From an uncultured Catenibacterium sp. (GTDB taxonomy: Bacteria > Bacillota_I > Bacilli_A > Erysipelotrichales > Coprobacillaceae): a stretch of DNA of 64,000 nucleotides. The stretch is taken from positions 4,815 to 68,814 of the forward strand of contig UQGS01000006.1 of NCBI GenBank assembly GCA_900540685.1. The letters run 5' to 3'. How positions within the stretch are numbered: position 1 is the stretch's first letter; every line of letters begins with the position of its first letter. Below the pieces are notes generated by a model. That model had not been told where the DNA came from, made no database searches, and saw nothing but the letters and a program-made list of their open reading frames with translations. The translations under genes and the position numbers were made by a program. Shown one piece after another: positions 26,384 through 34,990 of the stretch.

Positions 26384-27266
26384 CCTGGTTGTAACCAAAT
26401 TCCTTTAAGTACTGTGCTTTATTGCGCCAGTCTTTTTCTACTCTTACAAAGAGTGAAAGCTTGACAGGAACACCTGCAAAACGCTTCATATCACGTCTTG
26501 CCTGGTCTTTGATCTTCTTGATCATTGTCCCCTGCTTACCAATAATAATACCTTTCTGACTCTTTCTATTCACAATAATGACAGCCATGATATCTATTCC
26601 ATTTTCATCTTCAATCCACTGTTCAATTTCTATTGCCACATCATGAGGAATTTCATCATGAGTGAAATAAAGAATCTTTTCACGGATGAATTCAGCCATA
26701 ATAAACTGTTCTGGATGGTCTGTAATTGTATCTTCTGGATAAATAGCTGGTCCTTCTGGTAAATCCTGCTTGACAGTCTTAATTAATTCATCCACATTAT
26801 CCCCATTCAGTGCACTGATTGGGATGATTTCTTTAAAGTCCATCATCTGATTCCATTCAATCAACTTATCCATTAATTCATCTTTTGAAAGAAGATCTAC
26901 CTTATTTAATACTAAATAAACAGGACATTCTGCTTTCTTGAGCTTTTCTACAATAAAGCGGTCCCCCTTACCAATACGTTCATTGGCAGGTTCAATAAAT
27001 AAAATGACATCAGTTCCTACAATACTGTTTAAAGCTGTTGTATTCATAAATGATCCTAAGCCATCCTGTGGCTTATGGATACCTGGTGTATCTACAAATA
27101 CAATCTGTGCTTCATCATCTGTATAAACACCCTGGACTGTATTTCTTGTTGTCTGGGCAGTAGGTGATGTAATCACTAATTTTGTCTTTAAAATATGATT
27201 CAATAAAGTAGACTTTCCTACATTAGGACGTCCTACAATACTTACGAAACCTGATTTATAACTCAT
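26370..27266 (-). CDS. era: GTPase Era
   Basis: A 298-residue Era, a GTPase that assists 16S rRNA maturation and 30S assembly. G1 is GRPNVGKSTLLN at the N-terminus, G3 DTPGIHKP, G4 NKVD, and the C-terminal KH domain carries GIIIGKQGTMIKKI. It overlaps cdd by 4 bp and recO by 14 bp. Confidence 0.97.
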   Translation of the reverse strand: MSYKSGFVSIVGRPNVGKSTLLNHILKTKLVITSPTAQTTRNTVQGVYTDDEAQIVFVDTPGIHKPQDGLGSFMNTTALNSIVGTDVILFIEPANERIGKGDRFIVEKLKKAECPVYLVLNKVDLLSKDELMDKLIEWNQMMDFKEIIPISALNGDNVDELIKTVKQDLPEGPAIYPEDTITDHPEQFIMAEFIREKILYFTHDEIPHDVAIEIEQWIEDENGIDIMAVIIVNRKSQKGIIIGKQGTMIKKIKDQARRDMKRFAGVPVKLSLFVRVEKDWRNKAQYLKEFGYNQDDYS

Positions 27267-27658
27267 AAATCCTCCTCACTAAAACTTCTAGGTAATAATT
27301 CATAGATATTTGTCACTTCATAGTGATCTCTAGCACCTAATACAATAGGTGTATCAGATTTTAAAAGTTCACTTAATACCTGACGACATGAACCACAAGG
27401 TGAAATTAATGTAGGCCCATCTCCGACAATGGCGAGTGCTTTAATATCTTCTTTGCGGTAGCCTTGACAATAAGCCTGAAATACCGCATTACGCTCAGCA
27501 CACATCGTAGAACCATAAGCTGCATTTTCAATATTGGCACCATAAATCATCTTACCATCATTGAGTTCACAGCATGCGCCTACTTTAAAATGTGAATAAG
27601 GGGTATATGCATTTTCTCTTGCCTTAAATGCTTCATCCACAAGATATTGATAATCCAT
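27263..27658 (-). CDS. cdd: Cytidine deaminase
   Basis: A 131-residue zinc enzyme that deaminates cytidine and deoxycytidine for salvage. The zinc ligands and catalytic Glu are in TMCAERNAVF (near 53) and SPCGSCRQVL (near 88). It overlaps ybeY by one base and era by four, in the usual ybeY-cdd-era order. Confidence 0.96.
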   Translation of the reverse strand: MDYQYLVDEAFKARENAYTPYSHFKVGACCELNDGKMIYGANIENAAYGSTMCAERNAVFQAYCQGYRKEDIKALAIVGDGPTLISPCGSCRQVLSELLKSDTPIVLGARDHYEVTNIYELLPRSFSEEDL

Positions 27659-28125
27659 TAGGCTGCCTCCCTTTCAATATTCAAGGCACCTAGGATTTCA
27701 TCCTGTAAGCCAAACATTTCTTTTTCCTGTTCATCTGTCATATGGTCATATCCTAACAAATGAAGAATACCATGTGTAAATAAGAAACACATTTCTCTTC
27801 TTAAAGAATGACCGTATTCTTCTGCCTGTTTCTTTGCATGATCTACAGAAATAAAAATATCTCCTAATGTTCTAGGCATACCTTCTACATAAAATTGATC
27901 ATTGTCTTCCATCGCAAAACTGATAACATCAGTAGAACGATCTATATGACGATATTCTCTATTAATCTCATGTATTCTTTCATCATCTACAAGTACACAT
28001 GATACTTCTACATCATCTTCAATACCTAAAGTCTTTAAAGCCTGTTCAATAATAGCTGTAAAATCCTGTTCATAATTATTTTCAAAGTTCTCTACTTCAT
28101 TATCAAATACAAAATCTATATTCAT
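27658..28125 (-). CDS. ybeY: Endoribonuclease YbeY
   Basis: A 155-residue metal-dependent RNase that acts in 16S rRNA 3' processing and ribosome quality control. The three zinc-binding His are in THGILHLLGYDH near residue 118. It starts 6 bp after the C39 transporter gene and is coupled to cdd. Confidence 0.96.
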   Translation of the reverse strand: MNIDFVFDNEVENFENNYEQDFTAIIEQALKTLGIEDDVEVSCVLVDDERIHEINREYRHIDRSTDVISFAMEDNDQFYVEGMPRTLGDIFISVDHAKKQAEEYGHSLRREMCFLFTHGILHLLGYDHMTDEQEKEMFGLQDEILGALNIEREAA

Positions 28126-28131
28126 TTATGA

Positions 28132-30150
28132 TCACCCTTTCTCGATGATTTTTCCTTTTTCCATTATAACATAGTCATATCCCATGTTCATGATTTTTTT
28201 ATCATGTGAAATCACCATAAACAACTTTTCTTGATATGTTTCAAATAAAGTCTTGATAATGATTTCTTTGCGTTCAAAAGAAAGATGACTGAGGGCTTCA
28301 TCAAGAATATAAATATCTCCATCACATAACAATGCACGAGCAAGTGAAAGAATCTGTTGTTCTCCTAAGGATAAAGGGTGTCCCTGAGAAGTGATAGGCG
28401 AATCTCCTAGTTCAATCAATCTTTCTCCTGTTAAGGAAAGTAATACATGAAGTATACGTTCTTCATCCTCACAATTCAATACTTCTTTGATAGAACCAGG
28501 AATAAATGATTCATGTTCTTCTACAAGGATAATATGTTTCTTTAAAGAATCCTGATTGATGTCCTTTAAAGATTTATTATTTATGAGTATTTCACCACGA
28601 TAGTGAGGATCATTGCCTTCTAACAAGTATGCAAGAGTAGACTTACCTGAGCCATTATCCCCAAATAAGAAGAAAGAGTGATTGATTTCTAAATCAAGAT
28701 GATTGAGGACAGGTTCATGGAAACCATACGCATAAGAGACATTATTCATATGAATACTTTGTATTGGTTCATCTATGAGTATTTTACCTTGTGGTAAAGG
28801 TGTAGTGAGTTCCTTATACTTTTCATAAAGAACTGTACTTTGGGAATATTCTACTAAAGTAGTACAGAGATGGATAAGAGGAATAAGAATCATATTATAA
28901 ACCATATAGAATAGAATGAGTGCACCCATACTGATACTCTTTTGATGATAGAGAAACAAACCCACAAAGAGTATAAGTGCTTCTCCAAGTATCTGGATCA
29001 TATGCATACCAGTAGAGAGTGTTAAAGAGAATTCTTCCTGGTCCTGTTTATGATTGGCTTCATTTTCATAATAGTGTTCATATCTTTTTAGCCATTGATG
29101 TTTTCCATAGTATCTCTTTCCTATGTCTCTTTGATTCAAATAATCAATGAGTGCATGATCTGCTTCAATATGTGCCGCAATATAGTCCTTATAGAGTTCT
29201 ATAAAATGTTTACTCTTAAAATAAACAAAAACACCTAAAACAACCAATACAATAATAAGTACTAATGATAATTGAGCAGAAATAAGTAATAAACCAAGTA
29301 GTTCTAATAAAATAGAGACAAGATCTACATAGAAGATACTAAAATACGCAATACAGAACTGGCTTAACTGATATAAGTCCATAATCTGTGGATGAAGTGT
29401 TCCTGTATCCCCTTTATGATCCATAACTTGACTAATACTTGTATAGACAAATTCCTTATCAAAAGCACGTGTGAGAAGGATGCTTTTCTTCTCCTTTGTC
29501 TTTTCTATTCCAATCTTTATTAAGCCGATAATGAGATAAGCACCTGATACAATCATCAATACCACAATAGGTGTTTTAACCTTCATATAATCAATGAGTG
29601 ATGCATAGATGAGTGATAAGACATAAGAGAATAACGTGATAAAGAATGTATAGCTGCCTAGTTTTCTAATATCGTTATGATAGAGTTTCTTGATTTCCTT
29701 CAAGAACTGTTTAAATGTCTTATTCTCATATTCAAAATAACGTCCAATATGAGTGATGGATACTACATTTTCTGTATAGAGTGACATCAATTCTTCTTGA
29801 TCATAGACCACAATACCATGAGCCGGATCACCAATAATATAAGTATCTCCCTTGATTTCATAGAGCACTACAAAGTGTCCTATACCTTCTTCTAGGGTAT
29901 GTAAAATACAAGGCAATGTGATATGTTCTTCAATGTCTTTTAAAGAAGCATGGTATGCTTTAGCTTCTATTGCATAGGATTTCAATGTTTCTACTAAACC
30001 TTTAATAGTCGTTCCCGTATGATCCATTCGTGCTTTTCTTTTAATGTTGAGGGTGTCTTCTTCTATATCATAATATTTCAATATCATCTTGATACAATAG
30101 ACACCACAGGATGTTTCATCATCCTGAAGATATATAGGATATTTACGCAT
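28132..30150 (-). CDS. Peptidase-containing (C39) ABC exporter
   Basis: A 672-residue bacteriocin-type exporter: an N-terminal C39 cysteine peptidase (DDETSCGVYCIK with the Cys near residue 15; GHFVVLYE with the His near 92 and DPAHG with the Asp), a six-helix membrane domain and a C-terminal ATPase. The ATPase has GDNGSGKST, LSLGEQQ as signature and YILDEALSHLS. Relatives cleave a double-glycine leader and export the peptide. No precursor gene with such a leader was found nearby, and the gene sits between DAP biosynthesis and ybeY. Its ribosome site lies inside a terminator-like hairpin. The substrate may be encoded elsewhere. Confidence 0.9.
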   Translation of the reverse strand: MRKYPIYLQDDETSCGVYCIKMILKYYDIEEDTLNIKRKARMDHTGTTIKGLVETLKSYAIEAKAYHASLKDIEEHITLPCILHTLEEGIGHFVVLYEIKGDTYIIGDPAHGIVVYDQEELMSLYTENVVSITHIGRYFEYENKTFKQFLKEIKKLYHNDIRKLGSYTFFITLFSYVLSLIYASLIDYMKVKTPIVVLMIVSGAYLIIGLIKIGIEKTKEKKSILLTRAFDKEFVYTSISQVMDHKGDTGTLHPQIMDLYQLSQFCIAYFSIFYVDLVSILLELLGLLLISAQLSLVLIIVLVVLGVFVYFKSKHFIELYKDYIAAHIEADHALIDYLNQRDIGKRYYGKHQWLKRYEHYYENEANHKQDQEEFSLTLSTGMHMIQILGEALILFVGLFLYHQKSISMGALILFYMVYNMILIPLIHLCTTLVEYSQSTVLYEKYKELTTPLPQGKILIDEPIQSIHMNNVSYAYGFHEPVLNHLDLEINHSFFLFGDNGSGKSTLAYLLEGNDPHYRGEILINNKSLKDINQDSLKKHIILVEEHESFIPGSIKEVLNCEDEERILHVLLSLTGERLIELGDSPITSQGHPLSLGEQQILSLARALLCDGDIYILDEALSHLSFERKEIIIKTLFETYQEKLFMVISHDKKIMNMGYDYVIMEKGKIIEKG

Positions 30151-30152
30151 AT

Positions 30153-30191
30153 AAAAAACCTCCCACTTACTTATTCCTTTATAAGTGGGAG
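30153..30191 (-). terminator. Terminator/attenuator that buries the exporter's ribosome site
   Basis: On the minus strand CTCCCACTTA pairs perfectly with TAAGTGGGAG across a 12-nt loop, followed by GTTTTTTAT and the ATG of the C39 exporter. The GGGAGG ribosome site is the descending stem itself. It both ends the dap operon and can control the exporter. Confidence 0.8.
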
Positions 30192-30204
30192 ATTTCTTAC
30201 TATT

Positions 30205-31380
30205 TTAAGCTAAAACTTTTCTAAGTTTAGTAATAAATTCATCAACATGTTCTTTTGTGATTACGAGAGGTGGTAATAAACGAATGACCTTTTCACCTGC
30301 AGTCACTACAATGACACCTTCATCAAGTAATGCCTGAACATATTTCTTAGCTGGGACATTTAATACAATACCCTGCATAAGTCCTAAACCTCTATGTCCT
30401 ACGACACAGTCATAATCTTCAACGACTTTATCTAATTCTTCTAGAAGATATTCAGATACTTCTCTACAGTTTTCTACAATTGAATCTTTCTTTAAGATAT
30501 CAAATACAGTAGAGACAGCCGCAGTCACAAATGGATTACCTCCATAAGTACTTCCATGGTCTCCTGGTTCCATTGCCTTCGCAAACTTTTCATTGGCTAC
30601 AAAAGCACCTACTGGTACACCACAGCCAATACCTTTCGCAAGACAGACAATATCAGGTAAGATATCATACTGGAAATAAGTCATGATAGTTCCAGTTCTT
30701 CCCATACCACACTGTACTTCATCTAAAATAAGACAGATATCTTTTTCATCACAGATTTGTCTTAATCCCTGTAAGAATTCTTTTGTGCATGGATTGACAC
30801 CACCTTCACCCTGTACTGGTTCTACAATAATAGCACCTGTACGATCAGTAAGTAAGGCTTTGACGCTTTCTAAGTCATTGAGAGTGGCATATTTTACACC
30901 TTCCATTAATGGACCAAAAGCCTGCTGATAATGAGCATTACCAGTTAACTTAACAGAACCTGTAGTACGTCCATGGAATGACTGATGGAATGCAATGACT
31001 TCACTATCAGCCTTATGGTGTTTTAAGAAGTAGTATTTACGTGCAAGCTTTAATGCCCCTTCAGTGGCTTCTGCACCTGAGTTACAGAAGAATACCTTTG
31101 AAAGATGTGTTGCTTCTACTACTTTCTTAGCTGCTTCAATAGCAGGAACAGTATAGAAATAGTTAGACACATGAGTTAATGTCTTTAACTGCTTTTCTAC
31201 TGCTTCTATATAAGCAGGATAACCATAACCAAGTGAATTAACACCAATACCACTATAGAAATCTAAGTATTTATTACCTTCTGTATCATAGAGATATACG
31301 CCTTCTCCATGATCTAAAACAGTATCATATCTGCCATAAGCATGAAGAAAATACTGTTCTCCTTCTTCATAATACCCCAT
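30205..31380 (-). CDS. Class III aminotransferase, probable N-acetyl-LL-diaminopimelate aminotransferase (ArgD-like)
   Basis: A 391-residue pyridoxal-phosphate enzyme of the acetylornithine aminotransferase family. Visible are NSGAEATEGALKLAR, HGRTTGS, EPVQGEGG, LILDEVQCGMGRTG and the PLP lysine in CLAKGIGCG near residue 240. By sequence alone it would be called ArgD. It is the last gene of dapF-dapH-M20 deacetylase, with one-base overlap to the deacetylase. No arginine gene is near, so the missing transaminase of the acetylated DAP branch is the better assignment; it could serve both pathways. Confidence 0.85.
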   Translation of the reverse strand: MGYYEEGEQYFLHAYGRYDTVLDHGEGVYLYDTEGNKYLDFYSGIGVNSLGYGYPAYIEAVEKQLKTLTHVSNYFYTVPAIEAAKKVVEATHLSKVFFCNSGAEATEGALKLARKYYFLKHHKADSEVIAFHQSFHGRTTGSVKLTGNAHYQQAFGPLMEGVKYATLNDLESVKALLTDRTGAIIVEPVQGEGGVNPCTKEFLQGLRQICDEKDICLILDEVQCGMGRTGTIMTYFQYDILPDIVCLAKGIGCGVPVGAFVANEKFAKAMEPGDHGSTYGGNPFVTAAVSTVFDILKKDSIVENCREVSEYLLEELDKVVEDYDCVVGHRGLGLMQGIVLNVPAKKYVQALLDEGVIVVTAGEKVIRLLPPLVITKEHVDEFITKLRKVLA

Positions 31381-32495
31381 TACATCTCCTCCTGATAATT
31401 CAAAATGATTTTCATATACATATCCACAACAGACTGTAATACAGATTCATCAAAATTAAATGTACCTGTATGGAGTCCGCTTTGGAATTCCTTTGTTTTA
31501 GTACCGACAAAGATAAATAGACCTTTTACCTCTTTCTGATAGAAAGAGAAATCCTCAGCAAGCATGAGTGGTTCATCTAATTCTTTTAATGACGTGATGG
31601 ATGAGACATAGTTAAATAGCTTTTTATCATTGATGACAGCTGGATAGAATGGTGGACAGCTCCACTCAATTTGACATCCATAGGCTTCTTCAAAACCTTT
31701 ATTAATACGTCCTATAGAATCTGTGAGATGTGCAAACATTTCATCACTATAACAACGTACTGTACCATGGAATTCTGTTTCCTTGGCAACACTATTACGT
31801 GCTGTACCACCATGAATTTCTCCAATATTCATAATAGCTGGATGGAATGGTGTCTTCATTCTTGTCAGAATATGCTGGTATTCATTAATTAAAGAACAAG
31901 CAATAAGTAATGAGTCTACACCTTCATGAGGTAAACCTGCATGGGCGCCTCTTCCTATGACTTTTACATCTAATTCACCACATTCAGCCATTAAACCACC
32001 TGGTTTAGACGCAATCACACCTTCATCTAATAGAGGCATGAGATGAATACCAAAAATAGATTCTACATTAAACTGTTTTAATAAACCTTTTTCACAGACA
32101 ATGCGTGCTCCTCCAGGAGATTCTTCTGCAGGCTGGAAGATTAAAAGAATATCATAAAGAATAGGTTCTTTATTTTCTTTTAAAGCCTTCGCAAAGCCGA
32201 GAAGTGCAGTCATATGGCCATCATGTCCACATGCATGCATGATTCCTTTATGGGTAGAGGCAAAGTCTACACCTGTTTCTTCATTGATAGGTAAGCCATC
32301 AATATCTGTTCTAAAAGCCACTGATTTACCATAGCCATGATCAATAAAGACATAGAGTCCTGTTTCTAATAATGGCTGTGGCTGATACCCCATCTTTTCT
32401 AGTTCGGCTTTTAGATAAGCTGTTGTTTGTGTCTCTTCTAATCCTAGCTCAGGAATCTGATGTAGATCCCTGCGCCATCTCTTTAAATCATCCAT
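31380..32495 (-). CDS. N-acetyldiaminopimelate deacetylase (M20 peptidase family)
   Basis: A 371-residue M20D metallopeptidase-like amidohydrolase. The metal site blocks HACGHDGHMTALLG (near 97), EESPGGA, HAGLPHEG and, near the end, LAEDFSFY are intact. In Bacillus the equivalent (YkuR) removes the acetyl group in the last step before LL-diaminopimelate. Sandwiched between dapH and the aminotransferase, this is its likely role. It begins 2 bp after the dapH stop. Confidence 0.9.
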   Translation of the reverse strand: MDDLKRWRRDLHQIPELGLEETQTTAYLKAELEKMGYQPQPLLETGLYVFIDHGYGKSVAFRTDIDGLPINEETGVDFASTHKGIMHACGHDGHMTALLGFAKALKENKEPILYDILLIFQPAEESPGGARIVCEKGLLKQFNVESIFGIHLMPLLDEGVIASKPGGLMAECGELDVKVIGRGAHAGLPHEGVDSLLIACSLINEYQHILTRMKTPFHPAIMNIGEIHGGTARNSVAKETEFHGTVRCYSDEMFAHLTDSIGRINKGFEEAYGCQIEWSCPPFYPAVINDKKLFNYVSSITSLKELDEPLMLAEDFSFYQKEVKGLFIFVGTKTKEFQSGLHTGTFNFDESVLQSVVDMYMKIILNYQEEM

Positions 32496-32497
32496 GA

Positions 32498-33202
32498 TTA
32501 GATCTTTCTTAAATCATCCATTAACTGAGTCTTATCTTTTGTCTGGTCGTCTTTTTCTTCTTTTACAATACGAGCTGGGTTACCAACTACTACTGCACCT
32601 GCTGGTACATCCTTAGTAACGATAGAACCTGCACCTACGACAGCACCCTTACCAATTCTTACACCTTCAATAACAACCGCATTGGCACCAATTAATACGT
32701 CATCTTCTAAGACAACTGGGTTTGCTGAAGGGGGTTCAATAACACCTGCTAACACTGCACCTGCACCAACGTGACAATGTTTACCAACTTCTGCACGTCC
32801 TCCAAGTACTGCACCCATATCAATCATAGAACCTTCACCAATCTTAGCACCAATATTGATAACTGCACCCATCATAATAACTGCGTTATCTCCGATAGTA
32901 ACATGTTCACGAATAAAGCAGCCTGGTTCAATACGAGCATTGATATTTGTCATATCAATCATAGGAATCGCACTATTACGACGATCCTGTTCCATATAAG
33001 TTTCTGTAATCTTATCTTTGTTTTCTTCTAAATAAGTACGGATTGCATCTAAATCTCCAATACAGATTTTTGAATCTTCTGTACCAAACATCTTGAATCC
33101 TTCAGCCTTAGGTAAATCATGACCATTGATATATACCTTGACTGGTGTCTGTTTTTTCGCATTTCCAATATACTGGATAATTTCTTCTGCAGTTTTAAGC
33201 AT
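32498..33202 (-). CDS. dapH: Tetrahydrodipicolinate N-acetyltransferase
   Basis: A 234-residue DapH (YkuQ) that acetylates tetrahydrodipicolinate with acetyl-CoA in lysine and peptidoglycan precursor synthesis. After an N-terminal domain (TAEEIIQYIGNAKKQTPVKV), the hexapeptide-repeat beta helix covers about residues 85-215 (RIEPGCFIREHVTIGDNAVI, GGRAEVGKHCHVGAGAVLAG, GAVVVGNPARIV). AAAGGAGGAAGAGT precedes the ATG, which overlaps dapF by 8 bp. Confidence 0.96.
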   Translation of the reverse strand: MLKTAEEIIQYIGNAKKQTPVKVYINGHDLPKAEGFKMFGTEDSKICIGDLDAIRTYLEENKDKITETYMEQDRRNSAIPMIDMTNINARIEPGCFIREHVTIGDNAVIMMGAVINIGAKIGEGSMIDMGAVLGGRAEVGKHCHVGAGAVLAGVIEPPSANPVVLEDDVLIGANAVVIEGVRIGKGAVVGAGSIVTKDVPAGAVVVGNPARIVKEEKDDQTKDKTQLMDDLRKI

Positions 33203-34034
33203 ACTCTTCCTCCTTTAATGTACCTTCAAAAGTAGTCCTTGCAGGACCTGTCATAAATATCTTCTTATCACGGAGTTCAATCTGTAAATGACCCCCTAAC
33301 AATTCTACATCCACTTTCTCATCACACTTGTTGTTGAGATAACTTGCATACATCACAGCACATGCACCTGTACCACAAGCCATTGTTTCACCACTGCCTC
33401 TTTCCCATACACGCATCTTTAGATGTTCTCTATCAACAACCTTTACAAATTCTGTATTGACTGATTCAGGGAATAAAGAAGCATGCTCAAACTTAGGACC
33501 AATTGCTTCGATATCAAAATCAAGTGTATCTACATACTGGATGACATGCGGATTACCCATAGAAACAGCTGTACAATAATATGTATTGCCATCTATTTCA
33601 ATAGGTGCATTCACCATCTCTACTTTAGAATAATTGACTGGAATATCAGAACATAGAGTAATTGGTTCACCCATGTCTACACAGACACTTACGACCTTTC
33701 CATCTTCTACATTCAATTCACAGGTTCTTATTCCTGCAAGTGTTTCAATCTTCAATGTTGTCTTATCAGTTAAGCCTTGATCATACACAAATTTAGAAAA
33801 GCAGCGGATTCCATTTCCACACATCTTTCCTTCACTTCCATCAAGGTTGAACATACGCATTCTGAAATCACATGTTTCACTTGGTAAGATGATAATGACA
33901 CCATCACTGCCAATACCTATATGACGATTAGATACCTTCTTGATAAATGTTTCATCTGTTGGAACATCCTGATTGATTCCATCAAAGTAAACATAGTCAT
34001 TCCCGATACCTTCCATTTTCAAGAATTTCAACAT
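33195..34034 (-). CDS. dapF: Diaminopimelate epimerase
   Basis: A 279-residue DapF that converts LL- to meso-diaminopimelate. Both catalytic cysteines are visible, in MCGNGIRCF (near 72) and MACGTGACAV (near 218). It is first in the dapF-dapH-deacetylase-aminotransferase operon, so four of the late steps of the acetylase branch are made together. Confidence 0.97.
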   Translation of the reverse strand: MLKFLKMEGIGNDYVYFDGINQDVPTDETFIKKVSNRHIGIGSDGVIIILPSETCDFRMRMFNLDGSEGKMCGNGIRCFSKFVYDQGLTDKTTLKIETLAGIRTCELNVEDGKVVSVCVDMGEPITLCSDIPVNYSKVEMVNAPIEIDGNTYYCTAVSMGNPHVIQYVDTLDFDIEAIGPKFEHASLFPESVNTEFVKVVDREHLKMRVWERGSGETMACGTGACAVMYASYLNNKCDEKVDVELLGGHLQIELRDKKIFMTGPARTTFEGTLKEEEYA

Positions 34035-34076
34035 TTTCTTTTACACCTTTCTTGTTCATACTCTGAACTTAATGAA

Positions 34077-34085
34077 AGTATAACA
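34077..34085 (-). promoter_or_regulatory. Extended -10 promoter of the dap operon
   Basis: Minus-strand TGTTATACT, 42 bp before dapF. The leader is too short for a lysine riboswitch. Confidence 0.55.
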
Positions 34086-34108
34086 CAAAATTATCACTGT
34101 GACACTAA

Positions 34109-34702
34109 CTAATATTTATACAAATTATCATAAGAATCGATGATCATAATCGTCTTTTCATCAATAATAGTAAAGAGATATTTCACAATATCATGATGTA
34201 AGGCAACGCATCCCATTGTATAGTCATGTGTACCAAAACAATGAAAGAAATAAGCACTGCCCCTCCCTTTAATACACTCCTTATTATAGTTAAAGAAAGC
34301 TGTGTATTCATAAGGTTTAGTATAATCTATCAAGTGTTCATCATTCTCTTTTGTACAATGAGAATGGTCCCTAGTCTTTTCATCCACAAACTCATTATAA
34401 TACTGTTCACCACACCAATAATCATCTTCAGTAATCTGATGATAATCCATCTTTGTGCCAGGATCTGGTGCAATACCCATGAGTTTTCCAAAAGTATATT
34501 CACCTATAGGTGTTTGTCTTGCGCCTTCTTTTCCTTCACCTATGCCTCTTTGTCCAATAAGTGCTGGTGTTTGTAAGACAAGCTCCCATTTTTCTTCTTT
34601 CTTATAATAATAGAATGTCGCATGACTTGTATCATAATGATCGACGCAAACCAAAAAGAGCTGATCTGTTTTCTTTGATGCTTTTAAAGAATCTATATCC
34701 AT
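34109..34702 (-). CDS. L,D-transpeptidase-like (YkuD fold) protein
   Basis: A 197-residue protein with the YkuD catalytic pattern: a conserved His in SAYFFHCFG and the active Cys in YTMGCVAL near residue 163. TPIGEYTFGKLMGI near residue 80 is also typical. YkuD enzymes cross-link or trim peptidoglycan, but a cytoplasmic/unknown subgroup exists. No signal peptide is seen at the chosen start (ATG 34702 after GGGAGGGATTTAC); a longer frame extending 12 codons upstream runs through the ribosome site and promoter. It stands between the dap operon and a VanY-like carboxypeptidase, giving a cell-wall neighbourhood. Confidence 0.8.
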   Translation of the reverse strand: MDIDSLKASKKTDQLFLVCVDHYDTSHATFYYYKKEEKWELVLQTPALIGQRGIGEGKEGARQTPIGEYTFGKLMGIAPDPGTKMDYHQITEDDYWCGEQYYNEFVDEKTRDHSHCTKENDEHLIDYTKPYEYTAFFNYNKECIKGRGSAYFFHCFGTHDYTMGCVALHHDIVKYLFTIIDEKTIMIIDSYDNLYKY

Positions 34703-34721
34703 GTAAATCCCTCCCTTCCTC

Positions 34722-34751
34722 ATTATATGAAAAAACAATCCGAAAATACAA
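34722..34751 (-). promoter_or_regulatory. Promoter of the L,D-transpeptidase-like gene
   Basis: Minus-strand TTGTAT (34746-34751), 18-bp spacer, TATAAT (34722-34727). Confidence 0.55.
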
Positions 34752-34798
34752 TTCCTTTCAGATTATTGACAAATTCAGATATTTAAAACCATCTATAA

Positions 34799-34826
34799 GA
34801 CCTGTTGAGCTGTTCACAGGTCTTTC
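34799..34826. terminator. Orphan hairpin, possible terminator
   Basis: GACCTGT-N10-ACAGGTC followed by TTTCT on the plus strand, with no recognised gene before it on that strand. The 34703-34990 gap otherwise shows only AT-rich sequence and an unconvincing plus-strand frame. Confidence 0.35.
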
Positions 34827-34990
34827 TCATCAAATTGATGAGTCATTTCTATTATTACATCCCATTTATAAGAAACAAAAAAGTCGCAAGACCACAAATT
34901 TTCTTAATTGAAGTGTGGACACTTACGACATTAACTATACATTCAATTTTGTTTACTTACAGTCTAGAAAAGATAGCTTTTATCTTCTTT

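Noticed and set aside
34035..34108. Lysine riboswitch before dapF
   Set aside because: The leader is about 40 nt, far shorter than the roughly 170 nt needed.
34561..34911. Plus-strand gene of 116 codons
   Set aside because: Its first half is the shadow of the L,D-transpeptidase gene and its promoter, and no ribosome site or promoter was seen. A degenerate transposase remnant was considered but not supported.
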